Shown here: piece by piece, positions 11,661 to 24,158 of the stretch
Layout: the number at the start of each line of letters is the position of its first letter
Position numbering within the stretch: the first letter of the stretch is position 1
Source: Stagonosporopsis chrysanthemi
Taxonomy: Eukaryota; Ascomycota; Dothideomycetes; Pleosporales; Didymellaceae
Assembly: GCA_022560025.1 (NCBI GenBank)
Contig: JAFISE010000050.1
Span: forward strand, 62,001-126,000
Reading direction: 5' to 3'
DNA: 64,000 nucleotides
Program-made: the position numbers and the translations under genes
The notes under the pieces: generated by a model
Databases searched by the model: none
What the model was told of the DNA's origin: nothing
Seen by the model: only the letters and a program-made list of their open reading frames with translations

Positions 11661-12431
11661 ATGCCGGTTGAAGCATGGCTAAAAGTCGGTCACGCAGACA
11701 AGACGATCGCGGACATGGTTTTCTCTCGGCTTCGTTGCCTCAATCCCTGACTAGGCCTCAGTTACCTTCTGATTGCCATCTCTACCTTTAACTATGGCTT
11801 CGACGACCAAGCTTTTGCTACGACCCTGGCAATGGACGCCTTCTCCAGAGAATTCGGCGTGTACAATTCTGTAATCTAGACCTGGGGTTTAGAACACTAC
11901 TGGCTGTCCCTGTTCAATTCTCTGAACTGTATTGGCTTCGCAGCCGGTATGATACTTCTTCTCAGATTGAGTAATGTGTGTTGACACAAGTAGGCACCAC
12001 TAACATACGTTGTTGCTTCGGAGTTGCCAGCCCTCAAGTTGCGCGACCACACGTTACGGCTTCGATTCTTCGTCAACGTGGCCATCAAGTAAGTCTGCCT
12101 TCCCGTCCTGGAGGGTATCTTGCTAATGCAAGTACATAGTTTCGTCGTAATTTTCTCCATCCCATATATTCTCAATGTCAAGTACGCAAACCTGCAGTCA
12201 AAAGTCGGGTTCATTTTCGACGGTTTCGCTCTTTTCTGCTTCGTTTTTACATACTTCTCAATACCGGAATGCACTGGAAAGACGCTTGAGCAAGTCGGTT
12301 ATCTCTTCCACTATGGTGTACCCCTCAGGAAGTTTGGGACGACCAATGTGCTACCATTCGAACAACGGGAGGCCACGAAAGAGGAACGGCTAGAGAGCAA
12401 AGCAGCTGTTTGTGAAAAGGCGAATGTCTAG
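11661..12431 (+). pseudogene. Broken MFS sugar transporter, alpha-glucoside/hexose permease type
   Basis: An ATG at 11661 opens a frame interrupted by TGA at 11748 and TAG at 11877. It encodes the first membrane region (L-G-L-S-Y-L-L-I-A-I-S-T-F-N-Y-G-F-D-D-Q) and the next (Y-W-L-S-L-F-N-S-L). After about 11945 the sequence jumps to the end of the family: T-Y-V-V-A-S-E-L-P-A-L-K-L-R-D, an intron at 12089-12139, then S-I-P-Y-I-L-N, F-T-Y-F-S-I-P-E-C-T-G-K-T-L-E-Q and V-P-L-R-K-F, ending at 12431. Most of the transporter, roughly helices 3-10, is missing. It is therefore a deleted, nonsense-bearing pseudogene. The well-kept C-terminal exon suggests the decay is fairly recent. Confidence 0.85.
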
Positions 12432-12779
12432 GAATCGCTGTTTAATTATGCAATTGCTGGACAGAGTTCATATTACAAGACCTGATTACAACATGTCGAA
12501 GGGTTTGTTAAATTCTCATGCCGAGCTTTAGCCAAACTACTCCAAGCTACACGTGGTTTGCTTGCTGCCATGTCCATCAGCATGCGTAATTCTGTTGTAC
12601 ATCTACACCTCGGATGATACCGGCGAATGGGACCAAATGTCTTATGAGATTCGAGTTGCAGTGATGGAATATTAATCAATGGAAAAAGCTCGCTCGCTAG
12701 GTGTTATATGTACAAAAGAACAAAAATAGAAAGAATCCAATCGAAGCCGCTTAGACGCATCGGCGAACATGCAAAGAAC
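12432..12779. other. Short intergenic region
   Basis: It lies between the transporter pseudogene and the 3' end of the coiled-coil gene. AT-richer sequence with no coding or RNA signal seen. Confidence 0.6.
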
Positions 12780-15700
12780 TCAATGCGGAACCGACCGCTC
12801 GCCCAAGAACAGCTTCCTAAGCCCCGAGCTCCACCTGCGCTTAGGCTTCTTTCTGTCCTGATCCTTGGCCGCACTCCTGATCGACCTGAAGCTGCGACTC
12901 GTCATGGGCACTCTCCGCGGCTTTCGCTTCTCCTGATTCTCCTTGTCGGTCCCCTCAGTAATGCCGAGTGCATCGACGTTCGGCGGAGGATTGGTATGGT
13001 AGAAACTGGTCCAGCGCTTTGGCGCTTTTCTTGGTGATCCGGTGCTGGTGCTCGGACGGTCTGAGAACGGCGTAGGTGGTGAGTACGTGTAGCTGCTGTG
13101 CCTGCTGCGTGCAGAGCCGACGGAGAATGGGCTGGGCCGCAGGCTAGGCGTACCAGCGGAGGTAGATGGGCGAGAGCGAGTGGGTGTTTTTGGTGGTTGA
13201 AGGAACTCGTCTGGACCCCACTGGTTTGTTGAAGGGCGTCCAGATCGTTTTCTAAGGACCTGGCGCGGACGATGTCTGCGTGATGTTAGCGCTTAGCAAT
13301 GTAAATGAACTACGCGACGACTTACGATCGGCCTCGCTTTTCCAGCTCGTGAAGCTGGTGCTCGCTCTCCTTGAGCGTCTTCTTCAGATCTTCGCGTTCT
13401 TTCCGCATGCCCTTCAGTTTGATCGCCTGTTCGTCTCGCTGCATACGAACGCGCTCAACTTCCTTTGCCCACTCGTCAAGGTCCTCAGGCACTGAGCCTA
13501 TACTATCACACGTCGATACTACACTGGGCTGACTGCGAAGGCTGTGACCAGTGCTACTTGGGATTGGACTCAAGTTACGGTTCCTCGAGGGGCTTGCAGG
13601 GCCTTGATCTCTCCACTCAATGTGATCCCTGGTCCGAGAAGGTGTAGCAGGTGCGCTGGGCTCCGAGGGGGTTTGCCACTCTTCCAACACTTCGAGGTGA
13701 CGTATTTTCTCTTGCAAAGTTGCTACAAGCGCCTCAAATGCTTTCTTGTCTTCTCTAAGGCCACGCACTTCTTCTTCTAGCGACGCGAACGACATTGCAA
13801 ACTCGTGCTTGCTCTGTTGTAGGTCTGCAATGGTAGCATCCTTGGCGTGCATCTCGTTGCGCAAATGACTGTTGCTACGCTTGTGTGAGTCATCGCTGGC
13901 ACGCCGCTCCATGTGTAGCTGGGCGTCGTGGTCCTTTCTGAGTCTGTCGTATGCGCCGTGGATGTCTTTGAGTTGTTTGTCACTAGACGAACTAAGCTCC
14001 TGGATGAATCTCTCCTTTTCGTCAAGCTCTTCAATCATCTTCTCTTTGCCCTTACTAAGATTGCTCAACTCCGCGTCCTGGTTATTAATTCGATGATGTA
14101 GCTCGGCATTGTGGTTGATCAGCTCCTCAATCTCGTGTTCCTTTTCGGAAAGCGTATGTTGGTACTTCGCATTTGAGCTTTGCGACGCTTCCAATTTAGC
14201 CTCGGATTCTCGGACAAAGCTGTCCAGCCGCTTCTCGCTCTCCTCGAATGCGGCTTCAGTTGTAGCCATGTCTGACTTGACTTGACTCAGGAACTCTTCC
14301 AACCTTGCATTCGTGTCTCGCACATTGCTGAGGTCATCCTCGGCGGACGTGAGTCGTTCCAAAAGATCACTTTCGTTCGCTTCCAACCTAGCATTCGTCT
14401 CACGCAGAATGTTTAGCTGCTCGTCGGCTTCGAAACCTTCCGTGACAGCGATATCGAGTCGCATTTGAGTTGCGTGTAGATCGCGCTCGACGTCTGTATT
14501 GTGGTTGGATAGAACAAGGGACCGGTCTCTCAGATCGGTGTTCACAGTACGTTGCTGGTCTAGCTCTTCACGAACGACTGTGAGCTGCTGGGTCGATGTT
14601 GCTGTTTCGGATTCGAGGGTCGCAGCATGGGCTTGCCGGCGTTCGAGCTCCTCCTGGAGACCAGACAGCTGGAGCGTAAATTTTTCGTTCTGAGCTTCAA
14701 GTGCATCTACTCGTGACCGTGCAGATGTCGACTCGGTCTGTAGACTTTCATTCCGCGCCAAGGTTTCCTTATGTTGGTTCTCGATGTTGAGACGCTCTTG
14801 CCTCAGGGTCGACAACTCCTCCTGCAATTCCGCAAGTTTTGCGCTTAGACCAGACTTCTCAGACTCAGCTGTTTCAAGTTCGAGACGTAGACTCGTCAAC
14901 TCAAGTTCAAGATCGCGGACGCGATTCGATGCAACCTGGAGCTGCTCTTTTACGCTGGCTCTCTCTTGTCGGATACAGTCGAGCTCCTTGACATTCTGTG
15001 CCAACTCTGCGTCGATGCTCGCCTTGTCTGTTTCCAAAGTGCCTAGTCGAAGAGCGAGTGTTTGTTGGTCCTTCTTGAATGTACCTCTCTCGTGCATGGC
15101 ACTCTCGAGCTTGGCTTCCAACTGCTGCTTCTCCTGGGTGGCTATAGACATGGCGTCGTTGATCTCTGTCATTCTCTCGTTTAGAGACTGGTTTTGTAAC
15201 TCCAGAGTAGCTAACTGAGATCGTGTCGATGTTGATTGCTGCTCGAGCACTCCGCGAGATGTGCTCATTTCATTGAGACGACGCTGCATATCTTGCTTGC
15301 TCCTTTTCAGCGCTGACAGCGTAGTGTCTTTGTCAGACAGACTGGATATGAGCTCAACGTTGCGAGATTCCACGCCACTCAATGCTGTTCGTGATGATAC
15401 TAAATCTTTCTCAACCGCGGCACTCTGTTCGAGGGCAGCAGCAAGTTTCCTTTCAATCTCAGCCTGCGCTTGCCATGATCTTGTCAGTGCCTGGCTAGCG
15501 ATGTCGAGCTTGCTTTGGGTATCATTCTGGTGCTGTCGAAGTGCCACCATGTTCTTGTTGGCGGTACTGAGCTCCAACTCTGCTTTGTCCTTGGCTTCCC
15601 GAAGGCTGTCCCGCTCAACCTCCGCAGCATGAAGCCTCTCTTCCACGTCACTCTTCGCCCGTCGCAAATTATCGAATTCTGTATGCGCATTGCGAAGTTG

Positions 15701-18700
15701 CTCGTCAACGTCATCTTTGCTCATTCGAAGCGCTTCAAGGTCCTTATGCGTAGTATCAAGCTTCCCCGCCAGCTCAGAACCGGCCGTTTTGCGTTCGTTC
15801 AATCGGGATTGAGTGGCCTCAAGGTCTTGCTCAAGCTTGACTACGGAGCTGTCAGCAATAGCGAGCTTCTCCTCGCTGTCAGCCCTGATTCGTCGGAGCT
15901 TTTCTATTTCCTCAACTGTAGCTGACAGCTGCGATGTGAGACGTTGCTCCTTTTCGTCCTTCTTTTGCTGCAAGTCTGCCAATTGTTGGTCCGCATCAGC
16001 TAGTCTGAATGTCAAATCCGCCTTGTCCGATAAGCTCGTTTCCAGATGTGATTTCATGTCCTTCAGCTCTTGCTCCAAACCAGCTTTGACACTCAAAGCA
16101 GACGCGAGATCTTTGTCGGTATCGGTTCTGATCTGTCGAAGTTTCTGAATCTCACCATCTGCGTTTGCCAGCCTGGAGATTAATCCAGATCTTTCCGTCC
16201 CAAGTTCATCTACGCGCGATCGAGCAACCGTAAGCTCTGACTGCAGTTGCTCTTTAGAGCCCAGCGCAGCAGTGAGCTTCTCATCAGCATCAGTACTGGC
16301 CTGTCGAAGAGCCGTGACATCTTTCTCGGTACTGGCCAATCTGGAAGCCAGTCCAGACTGCTCTGTCTCGAGTTTCTCGATGCGTGATCGAGATGCTGCA
16401 AGGGTTTCTTCAAGTTTAGAGTTAGAGTCTGTGAAATTACGAAGTTGCGTTTCGACATTGGCTTTTTGCTTCCGAGTAACGCGCAATTGGTTCTCCAGAT
16501 CCACATTGGCTTCTTTAGAACTTTCCAACTCGTCTTCGACAGTAGCCTTGTGACGGTGAATAGCTACGAGCTCCTCTTCGGTCATTGATAGCTTACGGTT
16601 GAGTGCTACAATCTCGGCTTCGGCTGCTGTCAGTTGCGACTGGGTCGACCGCAAGTCGCCTGCAAGCTTGTTGTGAGAACTTTGCAGTGCGGAAAGATCT
16701 TGATCAGCTTCTTGCTTGACCTGCTGGATGCGTTCCATGTCTTCTTGCAGAGCGGCAATTTCTGATTGTCGTTCAGCCATGATCTGTTCCACCCTGCGCA
16801 GCTTAGACCGCACAGAGTCTAGCTCCTGTTCTAGTTGGCCATTATGGACATGAAGGTCTTGAAACTTGGCTTCCGCCTGTTCCTTGGCATTCGAGTTTGC
16901 ATTCAACTGCTTGTGCAGGTCCGCAATTTTGGCCTCAGATGCCTCACTATCCAGTTGAACAGACTGCAAACGCTCGTCGGCCTCCGCCTTTGCATTGCGA
17001 CTTTCTGTGAGCGCAGCCTCCAATGCTGCTGCGACAGCCTTCAGAGATATGCTCTCCTCCTGCGCTGAATCGAAGCTGTTTTGAAGTTTGGCTTTAGAGG
17101 TCTGGCTTGAGCTCAATTCTTTCTCAAGCTGTTGCAGGCGTGTCCCCAGAGTCTGACCTTCACGCTCTGCCACTTCCAGCTGAGCACGAGTCTTGTCATA
17201 CTGGGTTTGCAAGTCCGCTTTCGAGACCTCGACTTCCCCCAGGCGCAGCTCAGCTTCACTCCTAGACAATTGGGCTTGTTGTAGTTCCTGCTGCAGTGAT
17301 GTCTTTAGACGCTCAGATGCTTGTAACAACTCCTTGAGGACGGCCACCGAGGCTTCCATGTCGCGAAGTTGCTCGTTGCTCGTGCGTAGATCGTCACTTA
17401 ATCGGGCTTCCGCCTCAGCTTTTGCAATATGGCTGTCGCAAAGTTCGGCCTCAAGAGCAGTCACTCGCTTTTCTGAGTCAGAGAGCCTGTCTTGAAGCCT
17501 GAGTTTCTCTGCTTCAATTGCAGTAAGCACAGCCTGACTTTCCTTCAGCTGCTTAGTAAGCTGCGAGGAAGATACGTGTGAAGACTTCAGTTTGGCCTCG
17601 AGGTTCGTTCTGGATTCCATGAGGGTTTTCAACTTTGCCTGGTTCTCAACCTCGATCCGCTCCAGTGAGCGATTTTTAGCTTTGAAGACCTGCAGGCTTG
17701 ACTCTAAGTTGCTGTGCTTCTTTCGTAGCTGCAGCAGGTCCGTATTGAGCTGTAATTTTGCAGTCGTTTCATGATGCAGACTTTGTCCGAGTGCTCGGAG
17801 CTTCGCATGGGTCTCAGTGTCGGCGCGCTCCAGTTGTTCAACACGTTCGCGAGCAGTTTCAATGTCTGTTTCCAGGTTCTCATACGATGCGTGCAGTGGA
17901 TCCAGCTCGGACTGGAGCTTATCCTTGGCGCTCTTCTCTGCCTCATAGCGTTCGGCCAATGCACGGGCGTCATCTTCGAGCTTGCTCTTTGCAGCTCGGA
18001 CATTGTCGAGCTCCTGGGCCAGAGCACTGCGTTCTTGGATCTGAACATCGAATCGTGAACGCAGTGTTGTAATCTCGCTTCGTAATGTTACTAAGGCATC
18101 CTCGGAATCTCTTCTGTTACCGGTGGCGTCGTTGAGCTGATCGCGCAGAGACGATATGACATCGCTACCTATCTTGACCTTCTTCTCATTCTCCGCAACG
18201 GTTACCTCGTACCCTGTAATCCTCTGCTCGAGAAGTTGTGCGTACTGTTCACCTCTGTCGAGACGCTTCTGAGTTGTCATTTGGGCATTCTCCTTGTCTA
18301 CAAGCAATTGACGAAGATCCTTCTCTTGTTGCTCCGACCTTCCAATTTTATGTTGCATGTCTTGCAGATCTGTTTCCAAGGACTTGGTGTGCTCCTCAAA
18401 CTCATGTAAGCGGGCTTCACCATCATCGAGCCGCTGCTCCAAGGCTTCCTTCTCTTTTTCTAACACTGCAATCATGTCAATCTTTTGCGTGTTGTTATGT
18501 TCTAGCTCCTTAATCTCCTCATTCTTGGATCGCAGCTCCTGTTTCAAGGCATGTTGGGAAGCCTCCAAGGTAGCAAGCTGCGCTTGGGTAGCCTCCAGTG
18601 TCTCTTTAACGCGGACTCTTGATGTTTCGAGCTTGTCGATCTGGACTTTCTGGGCACGCAGTTCCTCTGCAAGCTCATCTTTCGCGGTTTCTAGTACTCG

Positions 18701-19674
18701 ACCGTCCTCTTTGCTTTTTACACATTCTGCCTGCAACGCTGCGATACGGTTGCGGCAGGCAGCAAGAGCCTGATCAGAGTCGCGCTTCGCTTTGATCAAG
18801 CGGCTATCGGACGTTCGTATTTCGGCGACGCGGATGTCGTGATCGGGAACGAGCTCCCAATCTGTGCCGTGCCAGTCACAAGAGGTTGGACGCGTGGGTG
18901 TTCTGGGAGGCTGCAGCGGACTCTCGGGGAGGTTGGCAAGTCGAGTCGGCGGCGACGGGGGAGGAGATAGCGGGCTTGGCTGACGGCGATGTTGCGCTGT
19001 TGACTTGGGGTTGGCATCTGTAATGAAGTTTAGCAACAGCTGATGCTTTAAAGGAACGACTCACACTGCAGAGTTAACATCGAAGCTCTTTCCAAGGCCT
19101 CCAGAATCTCCTTGTTCCTGCCTTCTTCGATACGCAACGACCTCCTCAGATCTTCGATTCTCTTTTCCGCGTCTCTCCCGTCAAGGTAGTGACTCTTCCT
19201 ACTCCTAACCAAATTACGGGCACTTGCTGCAATCTGCTTCTCTTTCACAGATATATTCACAGCCATGCGAAAAGCCATGCGTCGTAAAGAGGCCACTGAC
19301 TGCTTCGCCTCCGCGCCAGCGATCTGGTGTGCTTTGAGCTCTGCACGCAGATTGTTGCGTTGATTCTTTATGTAAGATAAGTGCGCCCAGTTGGTAATTG
19401 GGGTGAACTTGTCCTCATCCTTGGAGCTCGAGGCATGGTCATTTGGTGTGGAGGAGCCATCGAGGGTTTGTGATTGTGAGCCCCAGTGCTCCAACATGAA
19501 GCTGCTTTCCATGGACGACACCGAACGTTCCATGTGCGGCGTAGCAGATGGACGCGGCCGTGACTTGGATCTATCCCGTTTGTTCATACTGACTGGCAGT
19601 ATGTTCTCCAACCCCAGGCCGGCGAGTATGGTAGAAGGGTGATCCTCCTCCGGGGCATTGGGGCCGGGCGCCAT
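12780..19674 (-). CDS. Giant coiled-coil protein (2,265 residues)
   Basis: Three exons (19065-19674, 13326-19017, 12780-13275) with introns of 47 and 50 nt encode 2,265 residues. Seen: a Ser/Pro-rich N-terminus, a basic helical block (about 110-200), a Pro/Arg-rich stretch (about 205-260), about 1,600 residues of nearly unbroken heptad-type coiled coil rich in Leu, Glu, Lys, Ser and Arg, and a basic Ser/Thr/Pro-rich tail ending S-V-P-H with several S/T-P sites. There is no motor, ATPase, CH, GRIP or membrane domain. This build suits a scaffold at the spindle pole, septum or cell cortex, but that is inference. Frames on the opposite strand are shadows of the heptad repeat. Confidence 0.88.
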
Positions 19675-21374
19675 GATGAGCGACGCTCAAATGTTCATGT
19701 AATGATACCTTGTTCAGCTTACCCTATGATGTGCGAAAAATGGGGACGCTTGCCAAGGAGGGCTGCCACGCGACAAGATCGAAGGTGGTTGGGGGTTGTT
19801 GTGGATCCGCTGCCAGCAGGCGCATGTAGTCCTTAGGGCTGAATGTTGACGTGTGATGTGATGTATGGTGATGATTACCGAGGACTCGAAAAACAAATAC
19901 AGGACGCGGCAGGGTGAGAATAGCACTCAAACACAAAGGAAACGTCGGCCGTTGGCTTGCAACAACTCTGTAGTAACAGGTTACGACAAGGAAAACAGTA
20001 AAAGAGGGGTCATAAACACGCCTGGGCACACGATCAGGTTCTGTGCTGCTTAACGGTCGTCGTGCAGGAGACGAGCGGTTAGGGCGCGGCGACAGCTGCC
20101 GTCATCGTGGAAGAAGCTTCGATGCGCCTGTCGAACGATCAGGAGAACGACTCCGCGATCAAGGCCAACATGGTCCCAGCGCTGCGCAAGCGATAGGGCC
20201 AATTCCGGGGCAAGGATGGATCCTGTCGGCGTTCCGCACTGCCGCAAAAGTTCTCTCGTGATGTGGATCGAGAGTGGAGTGCCGCTCACCAGGGGCGCTA
20301 CTGCCAGCCACCAGGATCCCGACTAATCTTCGTCACTGAGCAGCTGAACACCAGTCCTAGCCGTGTTGCACAAATTAAGCCTGAACCATGCAGCGCATTT
20401 TGGCTCGTCGCTCTGGCTGCCACCATGCACCGTGTCCTGAAAGGTAAGCATGCTGAAGTCCATAAAGTCGTGGTTGCTTGAATCTCGGCCCTGTTTACTC
20501 GCCGGTGCACTAACCAGACATCGGCAGCTTGGCTACGATCTCATGATCTTTGGGGTGAAGATGAACAACTTGGATCTGGAAGCTAGACTTCGCTTCTCAC
20601 CACGATAAAAAGCATTGAGGGCAAGAGAACGCCGTACTGAATACTAGACATTTGAGCGGATAAACGGTTACTTACCAGTCACTGGATGTGTCAATGTTGC
20701 AAGTACCCCAACCCAAGCGCACTTGCCAGGAAAGTGCTGCCTGAGGACTGCAGCAAGCACCAGCTACAACACGCCTCATTTTGACAAGCAAAGAAACCAC
20801 CAAGAGGTCTGGATACGTGGCAGAAGAAAGCCGTGTGAGGTTCAAGGATTGGGCTTGCTCACAAATGATGTACTTCTGCTGACGACGCAATTGACGAGGC
20901 TCCGTTCACAGCTCCCCACTCTTACTCAATCTATTGACTTTTTGCTTGTTACGACTCGGTGACATTACCTCTTACAAAACGTCGCATCTTGTGACTCCTG
21001 AGCGAGGACGGCGACACCTCCAGCACTTACCAAGATAAACAGGCCGTTGCTATGTGATCCTATGTAACACAGCCCCTCACACGACCGTTCCGACTTCCAG
21101 AACATAACAAGAGAACGACAATACTCTACATTCTGGAGCACTAAGATCAGGAATGCCGCAAGCGCGTGCCTCTTCCATCATCATGTCTCTGGCACGGTGC
21201 AAGGATGCCGCCACGCGACTGCAAGGGCTGCGAAGATGGTTGCACAGGAAAAAGACACCTGAGCCCACCTGAACAGGACATCGTGGCAGCATGGCAAGGC
21301 AGATTCGTGGCATAATCGTGCTGTCGCCCACTTACTGTTCCAGACCGAACGTGCATCGATATAATCGTTGAACC
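19675..21374. other. 1.7-kb divergent intergenic region
   Basis: It separates the divergent coiled-coil and orphan HTH genes, so both promoters should lie here. Small frames at 20043-20289 and 20672-20962 overlap on opposite strands and are not recognisable. I see no repeat ends or RNA gene. Confidence 0.55.
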
Positions 21375-23279
21375 ATGGAACCAGCACAGCACAAGCGCCA
21401 ACAGTTCCAAACCTTCACCATTCTGGTCGAACATGTCGTGCTGCGCCTGCGACGAGATGCTGTTCACTCACATCAGTCTACAACTTCCTCGTTGCGGCGC
21501 ACGCTCTCGAGACCTTTCAAAGGACACCGGCAAGCGACTCAGGAGTCAGTGACTGTCGATCGGACAGTCAAAGGAGAGCCATTAACAACCTCTACAAAAG
21601 CTCATGTTGCCCCATCGCGGGGTAAGTCCCTGAGGTCTGCCCCTAAGTTATCGCGCGAGATCATGCAGAATAATCTGCATCAGGTGGAAGACTACGTGCG
21701 ACGTACCAGTGTTCGCGTGCAGTATCTGGAGGCCCTCATCGAACAAGAACGCTCGACCATCGGCCAAGTCACAGAGATCAAGAGGCAGCTGAAGACAGCA
21801 CATAGGAATTTGGAAAAGCTGCATTTCGAAAAGTGTCCGTCATTGGGTATCGAGGTCAACCAGTGGGTGCAAGGAGCTATGCGACTTGCATGGCAGGCAT
21901 ACCGGCGAATGGTGAAGCTGGAGGAGAAACTCAGAAGCCTTCCAATGAACTTGTCGGACAGCGAAGACTGGATCGGAGACTACGAGAAGGATTCGCCAGT
22001 CATGATTGGGATCGAGATGGAGCCAGAGAAGAAGCCAACAGAAGACGATGCAACAGCTGGCGCGATGGAAATGCTGGACAAACGACGCATGCGACCAGTC
22101 ACGTACGTCCCAAGCGGTGCCCAAGGTGCCAGACTGAGCGCACATATACCCAAAGCCATCACTATCTCGGCAAAAGAGACGGGAGGACAACAGGCGGAAA
22201 CATATCGAATGTCAGGCGCTATGCCATCAACGGTGAGACTGTCTGCGGACCCATCGCCAACGCGAGCATTCTCTGAGGCCATGCCTACAATAACACCGCG
22301 AAATCCTCCTCGACTGATCACGTGTGATCAAGGACTGGGGGCCGACGGTCGCTACGACGGCGATTATGAGAGCGACGACTCATTATACGAAACTCGCCTT
22401 CGACGACAGAGGGCTGAACAAAGGAAAGAGTGGTCTGTTGTTGAGGAGCTCGATCCAGTCCAGGCAACCATACCAAAGAAAGAGGTTGAGGCGCGGATGC
22501 GAGAAGAAGAGGCTGAACATGCACCTGTTCTTATTGAGCCGGATAGACTACGACAAGGCAGCTGCGACGGGTCTGTGGTGACCGACATGGTGATGAACAA
22601 TGTTCTGAACGACGAATACGTTCTACCATACCTCCATTTCATCAAGCACCATGAACTGCGAGCGTTGAAGCAGTGGCTGGTGGTCAATCATTATGTGAAG
22701 AAGTCGGCTGTAATCAGTCGCACGGAAAAGGTGCTGCACTGCCTGGAACTTCTGCAAACAGGATGCCGCTACGAGACTATAGCCACCATCTTCTCACGGA
22801 CACCGAGACAGATCGAGAGCTCTTGCCACGAGGTCATGGAAGGTCTGCTGGAGCTGCACGGCTTCACCATGATCAAAGCCCGTGACCAGGAGATGTACAC
22901 AACGCTGTGGGGTATCTGGTGTTGGAAATTTGCCAACCCACAGAACCAGCATCCGGCCGCCTACTATTACGGCTTCGATTGGCTTGACTTTGGCAAGGTA
23001 ATGGTGACACTCAACCTGTACATTGGCAGATGGCGCGAGCAAGGGAGGTTTTCGCTCGAAGGGCCATCGCTGAACTGGGGCAAGTTCTTCGATGCAGAAG
23101 GGACAGGGCGATTTCCGAGAACGGATCAGCCCTTGCGACTGCAGTACAGCACCCTCAGCACGAACTCTGGCCACGTAACGAGCGATGAGAGCGATGAGAG
23201 CGACGATGGCAAGGGCTATGATAGTGAGGACGGCAATGACGGCTCGCTTTACGATGGTGGCGCAGTACAAACAGTTTGA
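21375..23279 (+). CDS. Orphan protein with coiled coil and transposase-like HTH region
   Basis: A single open frame of 634 residues. Seen: a basic N-terminus; a helical region (about 97-190) with V-E-D-Y-V-R-R-T-S-V-R-V-Q-Y-L-E; a disordered acidic middle (about 195-390); and a globular C-terminal part (about 405-590). The stretch R-T-E-K-V-L-H-C-L-E-L-L-Q-T-G with Y-E-T-I-A-T-I-F-S-R-T and R-Q-I-E-S-S-C-H-E-V resembles the HTH before the nuclease domain of Harbinger/PIF transposases. No DDE catalytic domain follows, and a Ser/Asp/Glu tail ends the protein. It may be a domesticated transposase fragment, but the match is by eye. An ATG near 21663 is an alternative start. Confidence 0.7.
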   Translation: MEPAQHKRQQFQTFTILVEHVVLRLRRDAVHSHQSTTSSLRRTLSRPFKGHRQATQESVTVDRTVKGEPLTTSTKAHVAPSRGKSLRSAPKLSREIMQNNLHQVEDYVRRTSVRVQYLEALIEQERSTIGQVTEIKRQLKTAHRNLEKLHFEKCPSLGIEVNQWVQGAMRLAWQAYRRMVKLEEKLRSLPMNLSDSEDWIGDYEKDSPVMIGIEMEPEKKPTEDDATAGAMEMLDKRRMRPVTYVPSGAQGARLSAHIPKAITISAKETGGQQAETYRMSGAMPSTVRLSADPSPTRAFSEAMPTITPRNPPRLITCDQGLGADGRYDGDYESDDSLYETRLRRQRAEQRKEWSVVEELDPVQATIPKKEVEARMREEEAEHAPVLIEPDRLRQGSCDGSVVTDMVMNNVLNDEYVLPYLHFIKHHELRALKQWLVVNHYVKKSAVISRTEKVLHCLELLQTGCRYETIATIFSRTPRQIESSCHEVMEGLLELHGFTMIKARDQEMYTTLWGIWCWKFANPQNQHPAAYYYGFDWLDFGKVMVTLNLYIGRWREQGRFSLEGPSLNWGKFFDAEGTGRFPRTDQPLRLQYSTLSTNSGHVTSDESDESDDGKGYDSEDGNDGSLYDGGAVQTV

Positions 23280-24158
23280 GAGGATGCTTTTGGCAGGCAC
23301 TCGGTCACACCTGGGGCATACATTGTCGGAGCCGATTTACCGTCACCCCCAAAACGGCGGTTGGCCTTTTTCGGTGTCTTCAAACAGCCACTCTGCAGGC
23401 CACAATGCGCCAAGTCCGGTCATGAATAGCAGAGATGCAGCACATGCAATTGGCAGGCATATCCATGCTGGAGCACTCTCGCGCCCTCGGTATTTTCATC
23501 TCGAGACGAACAGCATGCCACAGCAAGGGCATCGGTGTTGCAGCGCGGCGCTTCTGCGATAATGTCAAGAGGCAGTGTGGCGCACGAATTGGCTGGGGCG
23601 GGCCAGCGGCCGAGGATGGCTGTTTCATCTTGCCTAATCCGGCTGGCGCACGCCCATCCCGCGCTCTGCATGCAGGACGCTTGGTCGCGCAGGCGGTTGT
23701 GAGTGTCACTCCGGCTTGCTCGAGGCCAGTTGTTGTCCACTCGAGCGTTTTAGGAACTCAGACAGGCGCAGCAATCGCGCTTTGATCGCGGCACTGTGCG
23801 GGTACAAGGAGCGGTGATGCTCATGCTCAAGACTATCAAGAGATCGGCATTGGTTTGCAGCATCGGCGGCTGTCATTGGCCTGCACTGTGCACGGCATTC
23901 CTGCACCCTGCACTAGCTCCCCTGAGTTAATCTTTGCTCAATCTGCGCTTCTCCTTCACCACCGAACTTCAAAACACTCCCTTGCCGCTCCCTTGGGCAC
24001 GTCTTGCTTTCTTCCCTTTCTCATTACGAGAGTCCACTCATTCACAAAAACGTCATTCATTTTCGTCGCTGCGACTGCGCGTCTGGCCTACGCGCTACAC
24101 CACTCTTTACTTTGCACATTTGATCGACCTTAGCAACGCACACCAACGCATTATCACC
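23280..24158. other. Promoter region of the Crh gene
   Basis: This 879-bp stretch has a C/T-rich leader at about 23935-24120 directly before the Crh start codon. In-frame extension upstream of the chosen ATG is possible on paper (frame opens at 23934) but would bury the signal peptide, so I treat it as 5' leader. Confidence 0.6.

Noticed and set aside
13465..18773. Many plus-strand frames of 60-144 codons
   Set aside because: They are antisense shadows of the heptad-repeat gene, with Ser/Leu/Cys-rich composition caused by complementing Glu/Lys/Leu codons.
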